In this document: positions 48,089-57,048 of the stretch, piece after piece | Layout of the letters: each line of letters begins with the position of its first letter | Numbering within the stretch: the stretch's first letter is position 1 | Assembly (NCBI GenBank): GCA_963840275.1 | Contig: CAWIYK010000005.1 | Coordinates: forward strand, 1,240,001 to 1,304,000 | Source of the DNA: Actinophytocola sp963840275 | Lineage (GTDB): Bacteria; Actinomycetota; Actinomycetes; Mycobacteriales; Pseudonocardiaceae | DNA length: 64,000 bases | Direction of reading: 5' to 3' | Translations under genes and position numbers: made by a program | Notes under the pieces: generated by a model | The model's database searches: none | What the model was told of the DNA's origin: nothing | What the model saw: the letters and a program-made list of their open reading frames with translations, nothing else

Positions 48089-48412
48089 ATGCACAGAAGA
48101 ACCATGGTCCGGTTGACCGCCGTCGCCGCGGCCGCGATATTGCTACCGGGACTCAGCGGATGCGGCCTGTTCGGCAGCAAGCACGAGGTCGGTGAATGTG
48201 TACGGACCGATGTCACTTTCAGCGGCACCGACATCGAGACCGTCGACTGTCCGGCTGACAACGTCAGTCTGGTCGACAACATCACCAACCCCGTCTACCG
48301 GATTGCCGAGGTGCTCGCCTACGAAGCCTCTTGCTCGAACAGCGGGCTGTGGGGCATTGAACTCAAGCACGAGCCCGACGACGCCGTCTACTGCCTCGTT
48401 CCCGTCGTCTAG
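48089..48412 (+). CDS. small lipoprotein
   Basis: A 107-residue protein with a lipoprotein signal peptide ending in the lipobox LSGC, then GLFGSKHEVGECVRTDV and four more cysteines (CP, CSN, CLV). The layout of C..C pairs and the start EVGECVR recall the small LppU-like lipoproteins of actinobacteria. AGAGGAAAAG lies before the ATG. It is probably cotranscribed with the preceding hypothetical gene; what it binds is unknown. The 267-base gap downstream (48413-48679) shows no gene. Confidence 0.7.
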   Translation: MHRRTMVRLTAVAAAAILLPGLSGCGLFGSKHEVGECVRTDVTFSGTDIETVDCPADNVSLVDNITNPVYRIAEVLAYEASCSNSGLWGIELKHEPDDAVYCLVPVV

Positions 48413-48679
48413 ACCCCTTACCTCAACGCTCAGCGGCACGCCGTGCGGACCGTCGGGCGTTGAGGCCCAGCGGGCCCACGGCCAGTTGTCCCGATGTTGT
48501 CCTGTTTCGGGTGCGTCGTCGAGTACGGCCGCAGAAATCGGGATGTCCTCGACTGAACCGCCGCGCCGATACGACGGGAAGAATGCGGCGGGTCTCCGCG
48601 GGCAGGTCGCGAGTCGACCGGTCCCGGATGATCGCGGGCTCGAAGATCGAGCCTGCGGATGAAGGATGGCGGGAGGGCG

Positions 48680-51529
48680 ATGAAGGGGAAACGGCGCGGC
48701 CAGGTCTTCCTGAGCTACACGTGGGCGGACCAGGCCGAGGTCGACGTGATCGAGTCGGCACTGGAAGCACGTGGTGTCAGCGTGTTCCGCGACCAGGACA
48801 TCGCGTTGTTCGACGGCATCACCGAACGGCTACTGCACGCGGTGGAGTCGTCGGCCCTGCTGCTGGCGTTCTATTCGCGGCGCTACCCGACCCGCTACGC
48901 CTGTCAGTGGGAACTCACGTCGGCCTTCCTCGCCGCCGCACGACTCGGTAACCCCCACGATCGCGTGCTGCTGATCAACCCGGAAGCCGACGAGAAGCAC
49001 ATCGCGCCGATCGACCTCGAGGACGCGGCTTACTTCACCTGGACCCGCGACGCGGACGTCGAGCGGCTCGCCGACCGGGTGGTCGCCAAGCTCGACTCGG
49101 CCGACGGCGTCCCGTTCGGCCCGCTGCCGGCGGAGAGCGCGGTGCTGCCGGGAAGTCTGCTGCGGCCACGCCGTTTCGTCGGCCGCTACCGCGAGATGTG
49201 GGCGGTGCACAGCGCACTGCACGCTGGCCGCCGCCCCGCGGTACACGCGCCAGAGGCGCATTCGGTCGCCGTCGTGAGCGGGCCGCCCGGCATCGGCAAG
49301 ACCGAACTGGCCGAGCAGTACGGGTTCCTGTTCCGCGGCACGTATCCCGGCGGTGTCGTCTGGTGCGACCTGTCCGACGACGAGCGTCGCACGCCCGACG
49401 AGCGGACGCACTCGGTGGTGAGCCGGGTTGCCAGGGAGCGCTTCGCGCTGGACGTGTCCGGGATGGCGCCGCCGCAGGCGCGCGAGACACTCGCCGCCCG
49501 GTGCACGGCCGCAGGCGAGGACGTCCTGTGGGTCGTGGACGACGTCCCGGCCGAGGTGTCACTCGGAGATCTGGTCGTGCCCTCACCTCGGGTGCACACG
49601 CTCGTGACGGCGAAGACCGTCTCGTCGGACTGGCCGGTCGGTTCCGTGCCGATCGGTGGTCTCAGCGAGATCGAGGGCGAGGAGCTGTTCCGCGCGGAGT
49701 GGCCGGACCTCGATCGGGACGAGCGTGCCGCGATCGCGCGGCTGGTCCAACGCTGTCACGGGCATCCGCTTGTGCTGGTGCCCGCCGTCGCCCGCCTCCG
49801 GCACGCCCAGAGCACCGGCGCGCTCGACCAGGTGCTGGGCGGGTCGGCCGAGGAGGCCGAGGTGGTGGCCGGTCTCGCGGCCGCGATCCGGACCTGCGGG
49901 CCGTCCGCCAGGGTGGTGCTCGGTTTCGCCGCGGTGCTGGCACAGGCGCCGTTCGGCGGCGACCTGCTGGTCGACGGGGTGGCTGAGGTACTCGGCCCGC
50001 AGGCCCCGACAGAGGTGGCCACCGCCATCGGCGAGCTGTACCGACACAGTCTGCTGCGGCGGGTCGACCGGGGGCTCGGCACCGGTCGACAGGCCTGGCA
50101 GCTGCACGCGTTGGTGGCCACGGCGGTGCGCAGCGACCTGGACCGGCCGTTCCTCGACCGGTTCGCCGTCCGGGCGGCGGATCTCCTGCTCGGCATGGTC
50201 ACCGGCCCGACCGCACGCGCGGACATGTGCCGCCACGCCACGGCGGTGGCGGGGAACCCGGCCGTGCCGCTGACCGGTCGGCTTGAGTTGCTGCGTGCGG
50301 TCGCGGCGGTCCATGAGGACCACGGTGACGTTCCGGCCGCCAAGGACGCCCGATACGAGGTGGTGCGGCTGGCCGGGCCGGACTGGCGGACCGACGACGT
50401 GCTCGAAGCCGCGCGGCTTGCCATGGTGGCCGGGGACACCGCCATGGTGCTGCGGCACGCCGCGGCGGTGATCGACCGCGCTCACCGCGACCGTGACGTG
50501 CCAGCGGAGTACCGCGCGCGCCTCCTCGTGGCGAGTGCGCACGACCTCCGAGGTGACTACCCGGCGGCCACGCTGGTGTTCCACGACCACGCGTTGGTGG
50601 CCAGGGAAGGACTCGCCCCGACGTGGATGCCGGCCGACGAGCGCGGTCGGGCCGCTCTGACCAGGGTGCGGGCGCTGCGGGTGCGTGGCGAGTACCCGTC
50701 GGCGACCGCGCTGCTGCGGGAGTTGCTGCCCGAGATCCAGCGAGCCGACCCGCTCGGCTCGCATCGCGGTGCGTGGCCCGTCGCCACCATCGAGCACGCC
50801 AGACTGTTGCTGCTGTCGGGCGAGGTGAAGGCGTCCCGCACGGTGGCGAGCGAGGTCGTCCGAGCGTTCGCGGACGCCGGCCTGCCCCGCCACCACCTGG
50901 CCCGCGAGGCCAGCACGGTCCACGCCGAGGCCGAGCTGGCCGTAGCGTTCTCCGAGCGACGGGCGCGACCGACGCAGTGGCAGCAGGCCAGCAAACGGGT
51001 CGGAAGGGCACTGGCCGAGTCACGGGAGTGGTACGGCGAGGACAGTCTGCTCACCCTCGACCTCGCTGTCCTATATGGACAGACAATGCAGAACAACTCG
51101 CGGTCCGACGCGGCCCGGCGTGAGCTGGTCGGAACGGAGGAACGGATCGCCGCCGCCGCCGGTCCGGACCACCCGCTCGCGTTGCGGGCCCGCCAGTGGA
51201 TCGGCCTCGCCACCATGGGCCTGAAGGACTGGCGTGGCGCGGTCGAGGTGTTCGACTCCCTGCTGCCCCGGCAGAACCGGGTGCTCGGTCGACGCCACCC
51301 GGACAGCCAGCTCACCCGCTTCCAACTCGGGGCGTGCCTCGGGATGCGCAACGAGGGCGACGACCTGCTCCGGGCGCGGGTCCTGATTGACGAGGCCAAG
51401 GACGTGCTGCGCGACCAGCACGGGCCGTGGCACGAGTGGGCGATGATGGCGTGGACCGGTTCGGTGCTGACACGCTTGCCCCGCGCGGTGTGGTGGGCCT
51501 TCCGGTGGTTCGACGGTCACAGCGCTTGA
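48680..51529 (+). CDS. TIR-NB-ARC-TPR STAND protein
   Basis: A 949-residue three-part protein. Residues about 8-145 are a TIR domain (QVFLSYTWADQAEVDVIESA, VFRDQDIALF, then YACQWELTSAF, in which the Glu of WEL is at the NADase catalytic position). From about residue 165 an NB-ARC type ATPase follows, with Walker A SGPPGIGKTELAEQYG near residue 198 and VLWVVDDVP as Walker B. The C-terminal half (about 550-930) is TPR-like helices. This is the layout of STAND immune sensors, in which ligand binding to the repeats makes the ATPase oligomerise and activates the TIR. Actinomycetes also use such proteins in ordinary signalling. ATG 48680 has GGGAGG ahead. It stands alone on its strand. Confidence 0.8.
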   Translation: MKGKRRGQVFLSYTWADQAEVDVIESALEARGVSVFRDQDIALFDGITERLLHAVESSALLLAFYSRRYPTRYACQWELTSAFLAAARLGNPHDRVLLINPEADEKHIAPIDLEDAAYFTWTRDADVERLADRVVAKLDSADGVPFGPLPAESAVLPGSLLRPRRFVGRYREMWAVHSALHAGRRPAVHAPEAHSVAVVSGPPGIGKTELAEQYGFLFRGTYPGGVVWCDLSDDERRTPDERTHSVVSRVARERFALDVSGMAPPQARETLAARCTAAGEDVLWVVDDVPAEVSLGDLVVPSPRVHTLVTAKTVSSDWPVGSVPIGGLSEIEGEELFRAEWPDLDRDERAAIARLVQRCHGHPLVLVPAVARLRHAQSTGALDQVLGGSAEEAEVVAGLAAAIRTCGPSARVVLGFAAVLAQAPFGGDLLVDGVAEVLGPQAPTEVATAIGELYRHSLLRRVDRGLGTGRQAWQLHALVATAVRSDLDRPFLDRFAVRAADLLLGMVTGPTARADMCRHATAVAGNPAVPLTGRLELLRAVAAVHEDHGDVPAAKDARYEVVRLAGPDWRTDDVLEAARLAMVAGDTAMVLRHAAAVIDRAHRDRDVPAEYRARLLVASAHDLRGDYPAATLVFHDHALVAREGLAPTWMPADERGRAALTRVRALRVRGEYPSATALLRELLPEIQRADPLGSHRGAWPVATIEHARLLLLSGEVKASRTVASEVVRAFADAGLPRHHLAREASTVHAEAELAVAFSERRARPTQWQQASKRVGRALAESREWYGEDSLLTLDLAVLYGQTMQNNSRSDAARRELVGTEERIAAAAGPDHPLALRARQWIGLATMGLKDWRGAVEVFDSLLPRQNRVLGRRHPDSQLTRFQLGACLGMRNEGDDLLRARVLIDEAKDVLRDQHGPWHEWAMMAWTGSVLTRLPRAVWWAFRWFDGHSA

Positions 51530-51614
51530 GCAGGTCGTCCTTCTGTCGTTTCGCTGTCCCTTCCGGCGTGCCCACGTGCCGGTGTGCTCTCCCCATCGAA
51601 GCAACGGTGCGTGC

Positions 51615-52613
51615 TCAGTGTTTCGCGCGCACGATGAGTGCCGTGGTCTCCACCGGTAGGTCGGCGGTCTGTTCGATCTCGAGGCCGGCGCGGTCGAGGA
51701 GCGCGCGTAGCTCCACGAGCGAACGGTGCCGGCCGCCGGTGGTCATCAGCAGGTGCAGGTCCCACAGGGCCGGCAGCACGGTCGAGTTCTCGTCGACCAC
51801 CAGACGGTCCAGTAGCAGCAACCGCGCGGAGGGGCCGGTCAGGTTGCGCCGGATGTCGGTGAACAGCTCCACCACCGCGTCATCGGCGTGGCCGGCCAGC
51901 ACCCGGCACAGCAGGTACACGTCGCCGCCCGCGGGAACCGACTCGAACATGTCGCCGCCGACCAGTTCCAGGCGGTTCGCGAACTCGGACAGGCGGGGCC
52001 GGGCCGCGGCCATGACGTTCGGCAGGTCCAGCAGGACACCGACGGCGTCCGGGGTGGCCGCCAGGATCGCGCCGAGCAGTTGCCCGGAGCCGCCACCGAG
52101 GTCCACGACCCGCTTGCCGGCGAAGTCGAACACACCGGGCACCGCGTCGAAGAACAGGTTGCCGGCCCGCATCGCGCCCTGGAAGCGTTCCGCCGCGGTC
52201 GGGTCGGCGGTGAAGTACTCGTACACCGGCTTGCCGTAGGCCAGCTCGAAACCGGAGCTTACGGTGCTGATCGCCTCGGCCGCGTGGCCCCACGCGGCGT
52301 AGAAGTCCTCGCCGTAGAGCAGGCACATGTCGCGCTGCGAGCCGGGCCGGTCCAGCAGCGCCCTGCTCACGTCGGTGTTGCTGTACCCGTCACCGTTGCC
52401 GGCGAACACGCCCATGGCCACGAGCAGGCGCATGAGCCGGTGGATGCCGTCCTCCTTGGCGCCCGACGCCGCGGCCAGTTCGGCGTCGGTCGTCCTGCCG
52501 TCCGCCAGGTGGTCGGGCAGGCGCAGCTTCACCGCGGTGTGGACCGCCTGCGCCCGCCACCCGCCGGTGATCAGCTCGATGACCGTGCTCGCCCGCGTCA
52601 CGTCGGCGCTCAC
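51615..52613 (-). CDS. PhzM/hydroxyneurosporene-type methyltransferase homologue
   Basis: A 332-residue protein of the small-molecule O-methyltransferase family: N-terminal winged-helix dimerisation domain, then the SAM loop VVDLGGGSGQLLGAIL. In the usual LHDWDD motif, which supplies the catalytic histidine, the sequence is LAGHADD, so the histidine position appears to be alanine. It may methylate nitrogen, or act like RdmB-type homologues that lost methyl transfer. GTG 52613 overlaps the phzB stop (GTGA). It is the last gene of the phenazine-type operon and likely tailors the product. The longer frame to 52883 is a shadow of phzB. Confidence 0.78.
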   Translation of the reverse strand: MSADVTRASTVIELITGGWRAQAVHTAVKLRLPDHLADGRTTDAELAAASGAKEDGIHRLMRLLVAMGVFAGNGDGYSNTDVSRALLDRPGSQRDMCLLYGEDFYAAWGHAAEAISTVSSGFELAYGKPVYEYFTADPTAAERFQGAMRAGNLFFDAVPGVFDFAGKRVVDLGGGSGQLLGAILAATPDAVGVLLDLPNVMAAARPRLSEFANRLELVGGDMFESVPAGGDVYLLCRVLAGHADDAVVELFTDIRRNLTGPSARLLLLDRLVVDENSTVLPALWDLHLLMTTGGRHRSLVELRALLDRAGLEIEQTADLPVETTALIVRAKH

Positions 52614-53080
52614 GTCGGGATCCCCGCCCGCTTGATCACCGGGATGTCGATGCCGAGGGCACGCATCTGGTGGTAGGGGTTCATGAACTCGCGCTGCTCG
52701 CAGATCTTTCCGTCGCGAAAGCGGAACGCGTGGATGAAGTGGTTCTCGTAGTGCCCCGGCGGGTAGTCGGGAAACAGGATCTGGCCCTTTCCGTCGCATT
52801 CCACCCAAAACCTGTCCGGGTCCTGTGTCTCGAAGATCTCGATGTTGTACCAGACCCAGTCCGGGAAGATCTGCAGTGACCACTTCCCGTGCGCCTTCAG
52901 CTTCTCCCGGCCGACCGAGATGATCGGTTCCATCGTGTCGCCGGTGTACAGTCCGCCGCTGCCGTCGTCGGTGAACAGCTCGTACCTGGTGAGACGGCCC
53001 TCGCCGCGGCGGCTCATATAGTCCGCCACCACGGCCCGGTTGTGGCGTCGCGACTCGGCGTCTCGATCGAATGCGTCCAT
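52610..53080 (-). CDS. phzB: phenazine biosynthesis protein PhzA/B
   Basis: A 156-residue protein of the SnoaL/NTF2-like PhzA/B family, which helps condense two molecules of the PhzF product to the phenazine tricycle. Recognisable segments are YELFTDDGSGGLYTGDT, HFIHAFRFRDGKICEQREF (including the catalytic-region Glu) and the C-terminus RALGIDIPVIKRAGIPT. Only one copy is present, as in most actinobacterial phenazine clusters. It follows phzG by 31 bases and overlaps the methyltransferase. It is puzzling that phzF, which makes its substrate, is not in the window. Confidence 0.92.
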   Translation of the reverse strand: MDAFDRDAESRRHNRAVVADYMSRRGEGRLTRYELFTDDGSGGLYTGDTMEPIISVGREKLKAHGKWSLQIFPDWVWYNIEIFETQDPDRFWVECDGKGQILFPDYPPGHYENHFIHAFRFRDGKICEQREFMNPYHQMRALGIDIPVIKRAGIPT

Positions 53081-53111
53081 TACCCCGCCAATCTGTCTTG
53101 TGGTCGATTTT

Positions 53112-53702
53112 CTACGGCTGAAGCCGCGTGTGCGTCCACGCCTGCCCGTCGCGGTCGTACCGCATCCGCCAGTACAGCCGCTCCGGTCGGTCCTCCCAGA
53201 ACTCCACTGTGGACGGCACGAGGTGGTAGCCGACCCAGGCGGTCGGCCGCGTCAGCGGCTCACCGGCCGCGCCGAGCTCGCGCGCCCGCGCCAGCAACGC
53301 GGCCTCGTCGGCGAGCGGCTCGCTCTGGGAGGTGGCCACCGACATCGGGTGCAGGCCTGGCGCCCTGGCGTGCCACAGCTCGTCGCTCTCGGCGTCGGGG
53401 AGCTGCTCGACCTGGCCGGTGAGGATGACCTGCCGCCTCGTCTCCCGCCAGTACAGGACCCCGGACGCCCAGCCGTTCGCCGCGATGTCCCGGCCCTTGG
53501 GACTGGTGGTGTAGCTGGCGAAGACCAGCCCTCGGTCGGTGAACCGGATGGTCTGCACGACCCGGTTCGACGGTCGGCCCGCCGCGCTCACGGTGGCGAG
53601 CGAGAGCACCCCCGGCTCGCTGGCCCCGTCCTCGACGGCTGTTTCGAACCAACGCCGTGCCAACGCGATCGGCTCGGTGGGCGGGATCGCGGACTCGGTC
53701 AC
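53112..53702 (-). CDS. phzG: PhzG-type FMN-dependent oxidase
   Basis: A 196-residue protein of the pyridoxamine-5'-phosphate oxidase fold. PhzG oxidises the reduced phenazine precursors with FMN. Segments NRVVQTIRFTDRGLVFASYT, SPKGRDIAANGWASGVLYWR and the C-terminal YWRMRYDRDGQAWTHTRLQP match the family. The GTG at 53702 overlaps the stop of the small ORF upstream (GTGA). True PdxH enzymes are larger and have a conserved RLxP-type end; this sequence ends in TRLQP, so by context it is PhzG. Confidence 0.9.
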   Translation of the reverse strand: MTESAIPPTEPIALARRWFETAVEDGASEPGVLSLATVSAAGRPSNRVVQTIRFTDRGLVFASYTTSPKGRDIAANGWASGVLYWRETRRQVILTGQVEQLPDAESDELWHARAPGLHPMSVATSQSEPLADEAALLARARELGAAGEPLTRPTAWVGYHLVPSTVEFWEDRPERLYWRMRYDRDGQAWTHTRLQP

Positions 53703-54040
53703 GTCTCCTCCAGGGCAAGGCCGAGACCGGACAGCGCCGCCACGGTGTGGCGACCCTCCACAGTGGCCTCGACGTCGAAACGCACCCGCTCGGTCGGCGG
53801 GTAGCCGATCAGTTCGAGGGCGCGGTGCGGTGGCAACGGCTGCTCCTCGGCCGGGTGTCCCGGCTCCCACAGCATGACCGCGCCCCACCGGTTTCCCGCC
53901 CGGTCGGAGATCCAGAACTTCAGGCGCAGGCCGGGCACGTCGGTCCACTGCGCCGCGCCCCCGTCGCGCAGGTGTTCACGCAATGAGTCGATGGTCTGGG
54001 TCGAACCGGTCAGGTTCCACCAGGCGATGACGGCTCGCAT
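53699..54040 (-). CDS. small protein inserted in the phenazine operon
   Basis: A 113-residue protein whose ATG at 54040 lies within the last 65 bases of phzE and whose stop overlaps the phzG start. It begins MRAVIAWWNLTGSTQTIDSL and has an even, YdhR/ABM-like alternation of strands and helices (LRLKFWISD, WGAVMLWEP, RVRFDVEATVEG), suggesting a small ferredoxin-like monooxygenase or cyclase. This is a fold guess. GGAGG lies twelve bases before the ATG. It may carry out an operon-specific step, perhaps replacing the missing phzF-linked chemistry. Confidence 0.6.
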   Translation of the reverse strand: MRAVIAWWNLTGSTQTIDSLREHLRDGGAAQWTDVPGLRLKFWISDRAGNRWGAVMLWEPGHPAEEQPLPPHRALELIGYPPTERVRFDVEATVEGRHTVAALSGLGLALEET

Positions 54041-55883
54041 GCTTGTCCAGCACCTCCTCGATCCGAGTGGCGAGGATCCGTGGCCCGTCCTTGGTGAGCA
54101 CCGACTCCGCGTGGAACTGCATGGTCGCGAAGTGCGGCCCGCGCAGGGCGTGCACCTCGCCGGTGCCGGTGTCGCGGCTGACCTCGACCCGGCCGGCCCG
54201 GAGATGGTCGAACACGTCGGTGACGCTGCGGGCGGCGAAGGAGTTGTAGAACCCGACGACCTCGCGCTCGCCGAACATGTCGATCTCGAACCGGGTGCCC
54301 TGGTTGGGCACCGGGCAGCGGCTGACCGGCAGACCGAGCTTGAGGCTTACCACCTGGTGGCTCAGACATACGGCCAGGAACGGCACCCGGCGGTCCAACA
54401 GCGAGTCGATCGCCGTGTGCAGGTGCGCGATCCTCGGGTCGTCGGTGTCCCGGGGATCGCCGGGGCCCGGCCCCATGACGACGAGGTCGTGGCCCTGCAA
54501 GGCGTAGCGCTCGTCGAACCGCCGGACGGTCACGTCGAGACCGAGGGTGGTCAACTGTTGCGCGATCATCGCGGTGAACGTGTCCTCCGCGTCGATCACC
54601 AGCACCGACCGCCCGGCGAGCGAGGGGGGCGGGACGTCGAGGCGCGTGTCGGCGAGCCAGAACTCGGCGAGGGGGGCGTTTAGGCGGTGGAGCGCGGCGA
54701 CCACCTCGGGCCGCTCACCGAACCGGGCCGGGCCGCCGACGTCGAGCGCGGAGAGGAGTCCGGCGGCCTTCGTGTGGGTCTCGGCGACCTCGGAGTCGGG
54801 ATCGGAGTGGCGGACGAGGGTGGCGCCGACCCCGATCCGCATGCGCCCGCGGCCGTCGATGTCGGCCGTGCGGATGAGGATCGCGGAGTCGAGGTGACGC
54901 TGTGCCGCGTGGTCGCGGCCGATCAACCCGATGACCCCGCTGTAGTAGCCGCGGCCACCCGGTTCGTACCGGCTGATCACCCGGCAGGCGCTCTCGACCG
55001 GGCTGCCGGTGACGGTCGGGGCGAACATCGTCTCGTGGAGGATCGTCCGGGGGTCCATTGTGGACTTGCCCATGATGAGGTACTCGGTGTGCGCGAGCCT
55101 GGCCATCTCCTTGAGGAACGGCCCGGTGAGGCGCCCGCCTGCCGCGCAGACCCGCGCCATCATCTTGAGCTCCTCGTCGACGACCATGTGCAGCTCGTCG
55201 TTCTCCTTGGTGTTGTGGAGGAAGTCCAGCAGCCCGGCGAGGGTGGGACCGGACGACGGGTAGCGGTACGTGCCACTGATCGGGTTCATCACCGCGACCC
55301 CGTCCCGCAGGCTCACGTGTCGTTCCGGGGTGGCGCCGACGAACGTGCGATCGCCGGTGTGCACGACGAACGTCCAGTAGGCGCCCAGTTCGCGCTCGCA
55401 CAGCCTGCGGAAGAACGTCAGCGCGGCGGCCGGCCGGTAGCCGGGGAGTTCGGCCACGAACGACCGCTTGAGCACGAAGTTCGCGCCGGTGCCCTGCGCG
55501 ATCTCCTCGGTGACAATCCGCCGCACGACCCCGGCGTAGGTGTCGTCGTCGAGGTCGAAGTGGCCGCCGGTCAACGGGATCGGCTCGTCGGGGAGCTGTC
55601 CGAGCACCTCGCTCCTCGGCAGGATCGCCTGGTCGGTGACGCGCATGGCGATCAGCGGCGACCCGTCGTCCACGGCCGTGTACCCGCGCTCGGCGACCTG
55701 GCGGTAGGGCACGAGGACGAGCACGTCGTGGCCGGGCGCGTCGTCGTCGGGTAACGCGATCTCCGCCAGTGTGTCCGGTGTGGACACTTGGCCGACGAGC
55801 ACGTCGACGTGGTCCCCGGTGGCGTGCGGGCGGTGCACGATCGCGAACGGCGGCGGCACTGTGCCGCGGATCCGCTCGATCAC
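53976..55883 (-). CDS. phzE: 2-amino-2-deoxyisochorismate synthase PhzE
   Basis: A 635-residue fusion of a chorismate-using synthase and a class I glutamine amidotransferase. The N-terminal two-thirds have the anthranilate-synthase-like core (NPISGTYRYP, EDEL-like KENDELHMVVDEELKMMAR, IDGRGRMRIGVGATLV). The C-terminal third has the amidotransferase Cys in FLAVCLSHQVVSLKLG and the His-x-Glu pair in MQFHAES. It makes 2-amino-2-deoxyisochorismate from chorismate and glutamine, the first committed step to phenazines. GTG 55883 overlaps the phzD stop, with AAGGAGG seven bases ahead. An in-frame start at 55907 lies within phzD. Confidence 0.93.
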   Translation of the reverse strand: MIERIRGTVPPPFAIVHRPHATGDHVDVLVGQVSTPDTLAEIALPDDDAPGHDVLVLVPYRQVAERGYTAVDDGSPLIAMRVTDQAILPRSEVLGQLPDEPIPLTGGHFDLDDDTYAGVVRRIVTEEIAQGTGANFVLKRSFVAELPGYRPAAALTFFRRLCERELGAYWTFVVHTGDRTFVGATPERHVSLRDGVAVMNPISGTYRYPSSGPTLAGLLDFLHNTKENDELHMVVDEELKMMARVCAAGGRLTGPFLKEMARLAHTEYLIMGKSTMDPRTILHETMFAPTVTGSPVESACRVISRYEPGGRGYYSGVIGLIGRDHAAQRHLDSAILIRTADIDGRGRMRIGVGATLVRHSDPDSEVAETHTKAAGLLSALDVGGPARFGERPEVVAALHRLNAPLAEFWLADTRLDVPPPSLAGRSVLVIDAEDTFTAMIAQQLTTLGLDVTVRRFDERYALQGHDLVVMGPGPGDPRDTDDPRIAHLHTAIDSLLDRRVPFLAVCLSHQVVSLKLGLPVSRCPVPNQGTRFEIDMFGEREVVGFYNSFAARSVTDVFDHLRAGRVEVSRDTGTGEVHALRGPHFATMQFHAESVLTKDGPRILATRIEEVLDKHASRHRLVEPDRFDPDHRLIA

Positions 55884-56500
55884 GGGAGAACCTCCTTGGC
55901 CGCGCACACGACGGCGCAGCGGCGCGCCGCGTAGTCCAGCGCGAGCCGGTGGTCCTCGGCGGAGAAGTCGGCGGTGCCGTCCGCGACGACGAACGCCTGG
56001 ATGTCGTTGGTGAACGCCTCCACAGCGGTCATGAGCACGCCGACGTGTGCGTACACCCCGCAGACGACCAGCTGGTCACGGCCGAGCGCACGGAGGTCGG
56101 CGAGCAGGTCGGAATCGTGGAACGCGCTGTAGCGCCACTTCGTGTACGTGCGGTCTCCCGGTTGCGGGGCGAGCGGCTCGACGATCTCGCGGTCGGCGGG
56201 TTCGACGGTCATCCCAGGGCCCCAGAAGTCCTTGAGCAGGCCGCGTTGGTCCTCGGTCATGCCGCCTGGCTGGGCGGTGTAGCAGACCGGCACCCCTTGC
56301 GCGCGGCACCGGTCGACGATGCCGGCGATGGTGCTGGCGAGCGGCACGGCGATCTCGTCGGGGAACGGTCGCACGAAGTACCGCTGCATGTCGTGGATCA
56401 GCAGGACCGCACGGTCGGGTTCGACCACCCAGGCGGCGACGTTGTCCGGTAACTCGCCGGTGCTCGGCAGCGGGTAGGCCGCGATCGGCGGGATTCCCAT
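55880..56500 (-). CDS. phzD: isochorismatase-type hydrolase PhzD
   Basis: A 206-residue PhzD. It hydrolyses the enol ether of 2-amino-2-deoxyisochorismate to trans-2,3-dihydro-3-hydroxyanthranilate (DHHA). The catalytic Asp lies in VLLIHDMQRYFV and the Lys in YTKWRYSAF; the position of the nicotinamidase cysteine is GVYAHVGVL, as in isochorismatases. GAGGAGA sits six bases before ATG 56500. It is the first gene of the leftward operon; the promoter must be in the 290 bases between it and the IS5 relic. Confidence 0.93.
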   Translation of the reverse strand: MGIPPIAAYPLPSTGELPDNVAAWVVEPDRAVLLIHDMQRYFVRPFPDEIAVPLASTIAGIVDRCRAQGVPVCYTAQPGGMTEDQRGLLKDFWGPGMTVEPADREIVEPLAPQPGDRTYTKWRYSAFHDSDLLADLRALGRDQLVVCGVYAHVGVLMTAVEAFTNDIQAFVVADGTADFSAEDHRLALDYAARRCAVVCAAKEVLP

Positions 56501-56789
56501 GGCTATCTCCTCACGGCCGGTGACCAGCTCGCCTCGGTGGCGGTCGTCGTGGCCGGCCCTGCGGGTAACCGATCCGCACGGGTCCGAGCTCCGAAACCTG
56601 CACGGCGAACTCGGGCATGCACTTCCCCTCGGTCGGTTGGCGGTCCACCGTTCACGATGGCCGCTCTGCAGGAATAGTGCATCCAGGCGACGGCATCTGG
56701 CAACGAATGCCCTACGGCTTCTCCATCGTTGCCACAGAATGGCGATATCCGTCGTTCAGGCCAAACGGCGCGCTCGGAGTGGATCGTGC

Positions 56790-57048
56790 CGTCCACGGCG
56801 GCTACTACGGCGACCCTGAGGTGATCATCCCGTTCCGCAAACCCCTCCACGGCGAGATCACCGACTGGCAAGAGGAACTCAACGCGACTCATCGCCGCGT
56901 CCGCGCCGCGCAGCACACCCTCGCCGACACCGCCTCCGGAATCGCCTACCTCCGCAACATCGCATTCATCGGTCAACCCGACGCCCGCAGGCGCCGCACC
57001 GCCAAACACAAGGTCAATTGCGAGACATCACTTAAGCATCACCAGTGA
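56790..57048 (+). mobile_element. IS5-type transposase remnant
   Basis: The frame reads GGYYGDPEVIIPFRKPLHGE and ITDWQEELNATHRRVRA, the conserved segment before the last catalytic Glu of IS5-family DDE transposases (ADKGYYGDPEVITPFRKP, DWQEEFNxxVNKIR). It then continues into unrelated sequence (LADTASGIAYLRN) and overlaps the end of the convergent TPR gene. The front of the transposase is missing and no ends were seen. Confidence 0.65.
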
